Source: Lachnospiraceae bacterium UBA6452 (GTDB taxonomy: Bacteria > Bacillota > Clostridia > Lachnospirales > Lachnospiraceae). Taken from it: 5,665 nucleotides of DNA. Below the pieces are notes generated by a model, which was not told the DNA's origin, did not search any database, and worked only from the letters and a program-made list of their open reading frames with translations. The position numbers and the translations under genes were made by a program. The stretch spans positions 10,947 through 16,611 of the forward strand of contig DJNY01000162.1 of the NCBI GenBank assembly GCA_002441865.1, given 5' to 3'. This document shows, piece after piece, positions 1 through 5,205 of the stretch. Position 1 is the first letter of the stretch. Every line of letters starts with the position of its first letter.

Positions 1-266
1 CGGAGCAGGGTTGTGTCAACCTTTGGACTGTAAATATCTTCTCCGTCAATCGTTACAGTTCCATCAATCTTTACACAGTCTACCAGGTCATTCATACGAT
101 TTAAGCATTTCAGGAATGTAGACTTTCCGCATCCGCTGGGACCGATAAATGCAGTCACCGCGTTCTGCGCGATATTCATATTGATATCCTTCAGTGCATG
201 ATTCTCACCATAATGCAGATTCAGATGCTGTACAACGATTTTGGAAGGATTCGTTTCCTTTTTCAT
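1..266 (-). CDS. pstB: PstB, phosphate ABC transporter ATP-binding subunit (N-terminal part; cut by window edge)
   Basis: This is the cytoplasmic ATPase that powers the PstSCAB high-affinity phosphate importer. The reading frame starts at ATG 264-266, begins [20 protein letters not shown], and stays open for 88 codons to the window edge. The Walker A motif GPSGCGKST is at residues 42-50, preceded by the VTAFI strand typical of PstB, and the aromatic A-loop candidate is Tyr19. The Q-loop, ABC signature, Walker B and H-loop must lie beyond position 1 and are not seen. The start lies 32 nt after the pstA stop, with a modest purine-rich ribosome site (AGAGAG) about 8 nt upstream. Position after pstA in the same direction is the usual order; phoU would be expected next, outside the window. 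Identification rests on both motif and operon context. Confidence 0.96.
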   Translation of the reverse strand, partial: MKKETNPSKIVVQHLNLHYGENHALKDINMNIAQNAVTAFIGPSGCGKSTFLKCLNRMNDLVDCVKIDGTVTIDGEDIYSPKVDTTLL

Positions 267-298
267 TCTTTGTCTCTCTTTCTATCTATGTAATGCTG

Positions 299-1171
299 TT
301 ATTTTTTATCTACCTGAAGTTTTTTCGCCATTCCTCTTGCCAGCATATTGATCAGAAATACGATCACCAGAAGTACAAGGGCAATACCAAATGCCACATC
401 ATACTGTGCTTTTGCCATGGACAGATACAGCTGGATCGTAAGCGTTCCGCCGGATTCCATGATCTTTTTCAGATAACCGAGCGCAGTCTTCGGAAGTGTG
501 AATCCGCTGCCGGCTGTAAACAAAAGCGCTGCAGACTCACCTACAATACGGCCGATCGCCAGAAGCACACCCGTTAAAATGCCGGGCATTGCTGACGGCA
601 GAAGGATCGTACGGATCATATACCATTTTGTGGCACCCATACCAAGTGCTCCGCTTCTGTAGCTTTCCGGAACGCTTCTGAGTGCTTCCTGTGTATTTCT
701 TGTGATCAGTGGCAGGATCATGATCGTCAGGGTAAGTGCACCTGTCAGGATCGAATAACCAAATCCGCAGGCTGTTCCGAAGAATACCATACCAAACAGG
801 CCGAAGATGATCGACGGAATACCGGAAAGCGTTTCTGTCGTAAACTCGATCAGACGTACAAGTTTTCCTCCCTTTGCATATTCATTCAGGTAGATCGCTG
901 ATCCGATTCCGATCGGTGTTGCGATCAGCAGGGTCAGAACGACAATGTAAAGTGTATTTACAATGTTTCCCGCAATACCTGTTGTCTGCTTAATTGCACT
1001 TGTAACGGTTGTCAGAAAAGTCAGATTCACATTCCGGACACCACGGATCACAACATATCCTATGATGCATACCAGCACAAGCACAGAGAAAAGAGCTGAC
1101 AGATAGATCAGAAAAAGAAGGATGTGATCTTTTAATTTATGAGTCTTATGCATAATACTGCTGCCTGTCAT
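299..1171 (-). CDS. pstA: PstA, phosphate ABC transporter permease
   Basis: This is one of the two membrane subunits forming the phosphate channel with PstC. It has 290 residues, the usual family length. Hydrophobic segments lie near residues 17-42, 70-95, 115-132, 140-157, 195-215 and 260-280, which fits six membrane spans. The PstA/PstC-type GIPSIIFGLFG stretch is at 117-127. The cytoplasmic EAA loop that docks on PstB lies at about 162-194, with conserved EALRSVPESYR and the ALGMGATKW core. The start codon directly abuts the pstC stop (TAA then ATG, no gap). A strong AGGAGG ribosome site sits inside the end of pstC, 8 nt upstream, which supports M1 over the internal M7. The abutting arrangement suggests translational coupling, which would favour equal amounts of the two permeases. 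Confidence 0.97.
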   Translation of the reverse strand: MTGSSIMHKTHKLKDHILLFLIYLSALFSVLVLVCIIGYVVIRGVRNVNLTFLTTVTSAIKQTTGIAGNIVNTLYIVVLTLLIATPIGIGSAIYLNEYAKGGKLVRLIEFTTETLSGIPSIIFGLFGMVFFGTACGFGYSILTGALTLTIMILPLITRNTQEALRSVPESYRSGALGMGATKWYMIRTILLPSAMPGILTGVLLAIGRIVGESAALLFTAGSGFTLPKTALGYLKKIMESGGTLTIQLYLSMAKAQYDVAFGIALVLLVIVFLINMLARGMAKKLQVDKK

Positions 1172-2092
1172 TTAATCTTCCTCCTTCTCTTTCAAAATAC
1201 GTGTCAGTACCAGATTGATGATCATAATGAATACGAACAGGACGAGACCGATGGTAAACAGTACCTGTCTGTGCAGTCCTGATGCATATCCCATCTCGCT
1301 GACGATCGCTGTTGTCAGGAATCTGACCGAATTAAACGGAAGCGGTGCATTGACGCTGCTGCCCGAAACGAGGGTGATCGCCATCGCTTCTCCGATCGCT
1401 CTGCCCACACCGAGGACAATGGCAGAGATAATACCTGATTTTGCTGCAGGGATCACAACTTTGAAAATCGTTTCAATCCTGGAAGCACCAAGTGCCAGTG
1501 AGGCACTTCTTAAGTGATCCGGTACTGCATGGAGTGCTGATTCGCTGATGTTGATCACTGTTGGCAGGATCATGATCGCCAGAACCAGAATAGCAGACAA
1601 CATATTGGAACCGCCTGTATACTGATGGGTGGTAGAGCCTGCAAAAACAGCTTTTTCCAGTTTATACATCAGTGGATTTAAGATCAGGATTCCCAGAAGT
1701 CCGTAGATAACGGAAGGAATACCTGCCAAAAGGGTAACTGCCGGTCTTACAATGTCTGCCAGTTTCTTCGGTGCAACCTCAGCCAGAAATACCGCTGTCA
1801 GGAGTGCGATCGGAACCCCCAGCAGAATGGCTGCAAAAGTACCGATGATGGAAGTCAGGATAACATACAAAATACCAAAATGAGGTTCTGCTGCTGCAGG
1901 TGCCCATTTTGTATTGAATAAGATTTCCCTGATCCCCACCTTGAACAGTGCAGGTGATCCGTTTATGATCATATAAGCAGTAATGGCGAAGACCGCCATT
2001 ACTGCTACCAGTGCACATACCACAAAGATGATGTGTGCGATGATTTCCACTATGGATTTGTTTTTATGGTTTGCAAAGATTGATGTATGCAT
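1172..2092 (-). CDS. pstC: PstC, phosphate ABC transporter permease
   Basis: This is the second channel-forming membrane subunit of the Pst phosphate importer, partner of PstA. It has 306 residues, as expected for the family. Membrane spans are predicted near residues 16-43, 72-105, 118-140, 164-183, 219-239 and 277-298. The conserved GIPSVIYGLLG is at 124-134. The EAA-loop region at about 184-217 (SALHAVPDHLRSASLALGAS and following) is the contact site for PstB. A hydrophilic insert around residues 143-162 lies between spans and is probably external or at the pore mouth. The start is only 4 nt past the pstS stop. The best ribosome site there is a weak GGTGG 9 nt upstream, so initiation may depend on ribosomes finishing pstS. 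This could help keep the permease below the level of the binding protein. Confidence 0.97.
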   Translation of the reverse strand: MHTSIFANHKNKSIVEIIAHIIFVVCALVAVMAVFAITAYMIINGSPALFKVGIREILFNTKWAPAAAEPHFGILYVILTSIIGTFAAILLGVPIALLTAVFLAEVAPKKLADIVRPAVTLLAGIPSVIYGLLGILILNPLMYKLEKAVFAGSTTHQYTGGSNMLSAILVLAIMILPTVINISESALHAVPDHLRSASLALGASRIETIFKVVIPAAKSGIISAIVLGVGRAIGEAMAITLVSGSSVNAPLPFNSVRFLTTAIVSEMGYASGLHRQVLFTIGLVLFVFIMIINLVLTRILKEKEED

Positions 2093-2096
2093 ATAT

Positions 2097-3044
2097 TTAG
2101 TCCACCGTGATCAGGCCTACGCTCTGGATCAGCTGTTTACCTTCATCGGATTTTAAGTAGTCAAACAGTGCCTGTACAGGCTCGCTCTGTGCGCTGATCT
2201 CGCCCATTGTTGCCATTACGAATGGTCTTGAAAGGATATAGCTGCCTGCTTTGATGTTTTCCTCTGTCGGCTCTACACCGTTCAGTTTTGCCGCAATGAT
2301 CGTATCATCTACTGCATCAAGAGAAGCATATCCGATCGCACCCGGTGTGGAAGCTACTTTTGCGATGACAGCACCTGTGGAATCCAGTTCGTTTGCATAC
2401 TGACATGCATCTTCCAGACCAAGTAATTCTTCAAAAGCGCCTCTTGTACCGGATCCTGCTTCACGGCCTACTACTACGATCGGTTCATCTGATCCGCCGA
2501 GATCTTTCCAGTTGGTTACTTCACCTTTGTAGATCTGTACGAGCTGATCCTGTGTCAGATCTGTTACTGTGTTTGCAGGGTCAAGTACAACTGCGATACC
2601 GTCGATCGCTACGATGTTCTCAACACAGCCTGCTGCTTTTTCTTCATCCTTTAAACTTCTGGATGAGTTACCGATATCTACGCTTCCGGCTTCCAGTGAT
2701 TCGATACCTGCTGAAGATCCGGTAAATTCAGCCGTCACGCTGACACCCGGATATTTTTCCATAAATGCTTCTGCAACCGCATTTGCCAGTTTTTCCATAG
2801 ATGTGGATCCAGCCATTGCAATACTTCCTGAAAGATCTGCATTTGCATCTGTGGCTGCTGTATCTGTTGCTTCGTCTGTTGCTGCGTCTTCACTTGCATC
2901 TGTGGCTGCTGCATCAGTAGCTGTATCTGTCGTATCTGTTGCCTCTGCAGTTGTATCTGCAGCCTTATTGCTGCCACATCCTGTTAATAAACTTGCTGCA
3001 ACCGCTGCAGCTAAAATTCCTGTCATCAATTTGTTCTTTTTCAT
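2097..3044 (-). CDS. pstS: PstS, phosphate-binding lipoprotein
   Basis: This is the extracellular substrate-binding subunit that captures phosphate and delivers it to PstCA. The 315-residue protein begins with a lipoprotein signal peptide: MKKNK, a hydrophobic Ala-rich core, and lipobox LLTGC with Cys23 as the lipidated residue. A 47-residue Ala/Thr/Asp linker (about 24-70) follows, probably a flexible spacer from membrane or wall. The PBP-like phosphate-binding domain runs from about 72 to the end. Expected phosphate-site signatures are AGSTSM (78-83), TGSSAGIESL (108-117), DIGNSSR (123-129) and GREAGSGTRGAFEE (193-206). The start is supported by a GGAGGA ribosome site with 8 nt spacing. It is first in pstSCAB and lies behind a PHO-box promoter region and a long hairpin. 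Confidence 0.98.
   Translation of the reverse strand: MKKNKLMTGILAAAVAASLLTGCGSNKAADTTAEATDTTDTATDAAATDASEDAATDEATDTAATDANADLSGSIAMAGSTSMEKLANAVAEAFMEKYPGVSVTAEFTGSSAGIESLEAGSVDIGNSSRSLKDEEKAAGCVENIVAIDGIAVVLDPANTVTDLTQDQLVQIYKGEVTNWKDLGGSDEPIVVVGREAGSGTRGAFEELLGLEDACQYANELDSTGAVIAKVASTPGAIGYASLDAVDDTIIAAKLNGVEPTEENIKAGSYILSRPFVMATMGEISAQSEPVQALFDYLKSDEGKQLIQSVGLITVD
2835..2975 (-). repeat. Low-complexity Ala/Thr/Asp linker of PstS
   Basis: Residues 24-70 of PstS are almost wholly Ala, Thr, Asp and Glu, with recurring TDA/ATD units. At DNA level an exact 18-bp direct repeat (plus strand TTGCATCTGTGGCTGCTG) occurs at 2843-2860 and 2894-2911. The copies are 51 nt apart, which is 17 codons and therefore in frame. 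This suggests the linker grew or varies by in-frame slippage or recombination. It is acidic and probably disordered, tethering the binding domain to its lipid anchor. Confidence 0.8.
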
Positions 3045-3101
3045 AACTTTTCTCCTCCATTATGAGTTTCCTATTATTTACAGGTATTTCCTGCATATGA
3101 A

Positions 3102-3163
3102 AAGAGGCATCTGTGTTTTCCTCTTCCTTATTACAGGATCGAGTGTAACACCGGATGCCTCTT
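3102..3163 (-). terminator. Long imperfect hairpin before pstS (terminator, or leader RNA structure)
   Basis: Read on the minus strand, AAGAGGCATC (3163-3154) pairs perfectly with GATGCCTCTT (3111-3102), a 10-bp stem. Further nested pairings are GTGTT/AACAC (3151-3147 with 3117-3113), CTC/GAG (3143-3141 with 3123-3121) and TCCT/AGGA (3138-3135 with 3128-3125), closing on loop GTAATA. That makes about 22 pairs in one extended hairpin. A short TTTT run (3103-3100) ends the structure, weaker than a classic terminator. It could stop transcripts running in from the upstream alarmone synthetase gene, or act as structured leader of pstS mRNA. The pairing is seen directly; the role is inferred. Confidence 0.5.
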
Positions 3164-3170
3164 ACATAAA

Positions 3171-3176
3171 ATCATG
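3171..3176 (-). promoter_or_regulatory. Candidate -10 element of the pstS promoter
   Basis: CATGAT on the minus strand matches TATAAT at four of six positions and lies 4 nt downstream of the third PHO repeat. The second repeat (CTTACA, 3197-3192) would serve as a weak -35 with 15-nt spacing, as expected of an activator-dependent promoter. Transcription would then begin near 3164, at the foot of the hairpin. TATGTA at 3168-3163 is an alternative. The assignment is tentative. Confidence 0.3.
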
Positions 3177-3180
3177 TTTC

Positions 3181-3208
3181 CGTAAGAAATTTGTAAGTTT
3201 CATGTAAA
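3181..3208 (-). promoter_or_regulatory. PHO box (PhoP-binding direct repeats) upstream of pstS
   Basis: On the minus strand three hexamers, TTTACA (3208-3203), CTTACA (3197-3192) and CTTACG (3186-3181), recur with exact 5-nt spacers and an 11-nt period. This matches the Gram-positive PhoP consensus of TT(A/T/C)ACA-like repeats spaced one helical turn apart. It lies about 140-165 nt upstream of the pstS start, in the gap after the alarmone synthetase gene. pst operons are classic PhoP targets, so both context and motif agree. PhoP itself is not in the window. Confidence 0.72.
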
Positions 3209-3228
3209 ATAGTCTGCCAGTTATTTTC

Positions 3229-3885
3229 TTACATTGCTTCTATTTTTTTGCGGAGTGCCAGCATCTTTTTATCGATCTTTGCGATCTCCTGCGCATAGGA
3301 AAGCAGCTCTTTGCGTACCTGCTCCGTTTCCTGTGGCGTGCTTTTTTCCTGCTTATAGCAGAGCTGGTGATCAAGCTTTGCCCAGTAGTTCATTGCCACA
3401 GTCCTGATCTGTATTTCCGCACGTGCCATTTCTCCTTCTTCCCCATACGGATAAGGCATGCTGACAATCAGATGCACGCTCTGATAACCGCTTGCCTTTG
3501 GTTTTTTGATATAGTCCTTTGTTTTGATGATCGTAAGCTGTGGATGCTCTATCAGATACTCTGCCACCTGATATACTTCATCCCGGAAAGAACAAACGAT
3601 CCGGACACCTGCCAGATCGTTCAGCCTTTGCACTGCCTGTTCATATGAAATTTCATAACCCTTCCGTTCCAGCTTCTCCGCTGCACTCGCCGCTGTTTTG
3701 ATCCGTTCCGACACAGAATCGATCACCTTATGTTTCGTGCCCTTCTGCTGTTCGTATTGCCGGATCAGGCTTTCCACCGTTGCGATCGCGTAAGATTGTT
3801 TCCTTATGTATTCCGGCTCCGCAAATGCCTTTGTCAGTTCTGCAAGCCCCTCCCTGTCTTGTTGTGCATGTTTGCTTTTACCCAT
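3229..3885 (-). CDS. Small alarmone synthetase, RelQ/YjbM type ((p)ppGpp synthetase, GTP pyrophosphokinase)
   Basis: The predicted enzyme transfers pyrophosphate from ATP to GDP or GTP, making the stringent-response alarmone (p)ppGpp. The 218-residue protein has a RelA/SpoT synthetase domain at about 50-180 and no HD hydrolase, TGS or ACT domain, so it is a stand-alone synthetase similar in length to RelQ. Visible motifs are the ATP-binding loop R61-x-K63-x3-S67-x3-K71, DLAGVR with catalytic Asp90, GYQSVH with guanine-stacking Tyr134, EIQIRT with catalytic Glu157, and NYWAKLDHQLCYK at 166-178, which resembles the RelQ signature. A charged helical tail (about 185-218) is where RelQ-type enzymes oligomerise. 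It starts 10 nt after the small membrane gene, with AGGG close upstream, so the two are probably cotranscribed. The PHO-box-like repeats upstream of the pair suggest phosphate-responsive expression (inference). RelQ versus RelP is not settled. Confidence 0.9.
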   Translation of the reverse strand: MGKSKHAQQDREGLAELTKAFAEPEYIRKQSYAIATVESLIRQYEQQKGTKHKVIDSVSERIKTAASAAEKLERKGYEISYEQAVQRLNDLAGVRIVCSFRDEVYQVAEYLIEHPQLTIIKTKDYIKKPKASGYQSVHLIVSMPYPYGEEGEMARAEIQIRTVAMNYWAKLDHQLCYKQEKSTPQETEQVRKELLSYAQEIAKIDKKMLALRKKIEAM

Positions 3886-3895
3886 ATTACCCTGC

Positions 3896-4126
3896 TTATT
3901 CCTTTCTCATATACCATATCACCAAAAGAAGCCCTGCCACGATCGCCACAACTGACGCTGCTGTTTCCGGGCTCACTAATAATTCTATGCCCCCATATAA
4001 GAAAATATTCCATATAAAATAGACAAAGCAGAACACAAGAATCATCCCCCAGATCCAGATTATCTTGATCAGTGGGTCATCTCCGCCCTGCCTTGTCTGT
4101 TTCAGCCATTCCTGTATTTTTCCCAT
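3896..4126 (-). CDS. Small two-helix membrane protein of unknown function
   Basis: The function is not recognised. The 76-residue protein has a basic amphipathic N-terminus (residues 1-21), a strongly aromatic membrane segment at 22-44 (rich in Ile, Trp, Phe and Tyr), a short loop with GGIELLVSPE, and a second span at about 55-73 ending in Arg74-Lys75-Glu76. Positive charges at both ends predict that both termini are cytoplasmic. The start is well supported by a near-perfect AAGGAGGT ribosome site with 8 nt spacing. It is the first gene after a candidate PHO-box promoter and sits 10 nt before the alarmone synthetase, so it is probably in the same transcript. It may be a membrane partner of that enzyme or simply a co-regulated neighbour; the sequence does not decide. 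Confidence 0.8.
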   Translation of the reverse strand: MGKIQEWLKQTRQGGDDPLIKIIWIWGMILVFCFVYFIWNIFLYGGIELLVSPETAASVVAIVAGLLLVIWYMRKE

Positions 4127-4160
4127 GTCCGCTTACCTCCTTCTGATATCTGTCACTCTC

Positions 4161-4180
4161 CATACAACTCTGGTTACATG
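4161..4180 (-). other. Small RNA hairpin in the leader of the membrane protein-synthetase pair
   Basis: On the minus strand CATGTAAC (4180-4173) pairs with GTTGTATG (4168-4161) around a CAGA loop, giving 8 pairs including two G-U wobbles. It lies about 35 nt before the start codon and 20 nt before the ribosome site. No U-tract follows, so it is not a terminator. It could be a mild leader structure or chance. Confidence 0.25.
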
Positions 4181-4211
4181 ATTATCATCCGATAAGTAGT
4201 GTTTTCCTTCT

Positions 4212-4217
4212 ATCACA
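4212..4217 (-). promoter_or_regulatory. Candidate -10 element of the small membrane protein-synthetase promoter
   Basis: TGTGAT on the minus strand matches TATAAT at four of six positions. It sits exactly where CATGAT sits in the pstS promoter, 32 nt from the first base of the first PHO repeat in both cases. The second repeat (4238-4233) would act as a -35 with 15-nt spacing. GATAAT at 4186-4181 is a better-scoring hexamer (five of six) but has no matching -35, so either could be used. Confidence 0.3.
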
Positions 4218-4221
4218 CATG

Positions 4222-4249
4222 GGAAAAATTATTGTAAAATGAATGTAAA
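4222..4249 (-). promoter_or_regulatory. Candidate PHO box upstream of the small membrane protein-alarmone synthetase pair
   Basis: On the minus strand TTTACA (4249-4244) and TTTACA (4238-4233) are separated by exactly 5 nt. A degenerate third copy TTTTCC (4227-4222) and possibly a fourth GTGATA (4216-4211) keep the same 11-nt period. The first repeat begins directly after the stop codon of the upstream membrane gene. The array aligns base for base in phase with the pstS box, sharing TTTACAT and TTACAA. This fits the Gram-positive PhoP site and points to phosphate-starvation control of the downstream pair. Binding is inferred. Confidence 0.6.
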
Positions 4250-5176
4250 TTATTTTTCTTCCCGTTCCTGGAGTTTTTCTTTGATCTTCTCCTTTACTTC
4301 AGCCTTAAATTCCGGCCAGGTTTCATTCCTGAATTCCGCAAAAGCCAGCTTGTATTTGCCGGAAGTTGCACCAGGGTTACGACGCAGGAGCTGCAGTTTA
4401 TCCTTTGTAAGATAAGATCTGTCTTTTCCTTTCTGCATGATCTCTTCGATTCTTTCCCGGATCTCTTCTCTCTGCATCAGAGCCTGCTCCCTCTTCATCT
4501 GTGTCTCATCCGCAATTCTCGCCTTGATCTCTTCCTTCTGCTGCTGTGCCTGTTCGATCCGCTGCTGTGCCTCATCTGCGATCACAGCCTCCACAACTTC
4601 AAGCCGTTTCTGCAAAATCTTCAGCTCTTTCTTTGCCGCTTCTACCTTAACAAGTACATCGCGCAGTTCGATAGCTGTCTTGAAGCTGAGCGCAAAGTCT
4701 GCTGCTGCCACCATCATGATCACATGCACGATCGGCGAAAGCACTGCTTCCGGAATGGATAACACAATTTTTTCAAACGGCTTATGTACCCAATAAACCA
4801 TGGCAATACTGAAAAAGCCCCATGCCAGAGACGAAGACAGGCAGATGTGCCCCTGGATATTAAATTTCTGATTGGAATAATCCCAGTAACGGACCTTAAA
4901 CAAGGCCTCCATCAAAACGCCGGTAACATATTCCAGAATTGTGGCAGCGATCATGCCCGCAAAGTAAACCGCAACCGGATGTGCCTTAAACGGAAGGGAT
5001 ACAAACAGGATCAGCACTGCGCCGCTTCCGTAGATCGGAAGCATAGGTCCATGCATGAATCCTCTATTGACCCACTTTCTTTTTTTGATAGATACATAGG
5101 AAGATTCCCAGCACCATCCGATAAAACAGTAGATAATAAAAAATGCCAGCCATTGTGTCAGGTTATAGGTATACAT
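4250..5176 (-). CDS. CmpB-like multi-pass membrane protein (ABC_trans_CmpB family) with C-terminal coiled coil
   Basis: The protein has 308 residues. The N-terminal half (about 1-165) matches the family annotated as putative ABC-transporter type IV (ABC_trans_CmpB), common in Clostridia and of unproven function. Recognisable conserved blocks are GWCWESSYVSIKKRKWVNRG (20-39), HGPMLPIYGSGA (42-53), LEYVTGVLMEALF (81-93), WDYSNQKFN (98-106) and GHICLSSSLAWG (109-120). About five membrane spans are seen, near 8-24, 46-62, 67-90, 113-131 and 145-165. Residues 170-250 form a long charged Gln/Glu-rich helix, then a basic and acidic tail. No ATPase gene accompanies it, so a transport role is doubtful. 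The start has an AAGGAG site with good spacing. It lies 29 nt after mfd with no promoter visible between, so it may be transcribed with mfd. Confidence 0.88.
   Translation of the reverse strand: MYTYNLTQWLAFFIIYCFIGWCWESSYVSIKKRKWVNRGFMHGPMLPIYGSGAVLILFVSLPFKAHPVAVYFAGMIAATILEYVTGVLMEALFKVRYWDYSNQKFNIQGHICLSSSLAWGFFSIAMVYWVHKPFEKIVLSIPEAVLSPIVHVIMMVAAADFALSFKTAIELRDVLVKVEAAKKELKILQKRLEVVEAVIADEAQQRIEQAQQQKEEIKARIADETQMKREQALMQREEIRERIEEIMQKGKDRSYLTKDKLQLLRRNPGATSGKYKLAFAEFRNETWPEFKAEVKEKIKEKLQEREEK
4451..4582 (-). repeat. Two tandem 22-residue repeats in the coiled coil of the CmpB-like protein
   Basis: Residues 199-220 and 221-242 align without gaps. Both begin IADE, share EQA at the same offset and EEI near the end, and close with Arg. 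The unit is 66 bp at DNA level and has diverged, so this is an old in-frame duplication. A 22-residue period fits two 11-residue turns of a coiled coil. This extends the cytoplasmic helix and suggests a scaffold or oligomerisation role. Confidence 0.7.
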
Positions 5177-5205
5177 ATCATTTTCTCCTTCTCATCATTT
5201 TTTAT

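Noticed and set aside
52..75. GTTACA and TTTACA on the plus strand inside pstB, resembling PHO repeats
   Set aside because: The spacing is 18 nt, not 11, and they lie within coding sequence on the strand opposite the genes.
194..577. Plus-strand open frame opposite pstA and the pstB start
   Set aside because: It overlaps two clearly identified genes on the other strand and its translation shows no recognisable family.
2735..2977. Gln-rich minus-strand open frame inside pstS
   Set aside because: It is a frame shadow of the repetitive Ala/Thr/Asp linker; PstS in the other frame has clear family motifs.
3073..3103. Possible extra pstS promoter (TTTTCA with AATAAT, 19-nt spacing) just before the ribosome site
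   Set aside because: The -35 is poor and the spacing long; AT-rich leader sequence explains it.
3143..3151. Short palindrome GTGTTACAC before pstS
   Set aside because: The arms are only 4 bp, and part of it is already used in the longer hairpin; not enough for an operator call.
2569..3207. Plus-strand open frame of 212 codons opposite pstS and its upstream region
   Set aside because: It is antisense to the pstS coding sequence. Its Ala/Ser/Val-rich composition mirrors the PstS linker and it crosses the PHO box. No family features or convincing ribosome site were seen.
4178..4188. Palindrome ATGAT-A-ATCAT overlapping the GATAAT hexamer
   Set aside because: Five-base AT-rich arms are common by chance and there is no matching copy in the pstS promoter.
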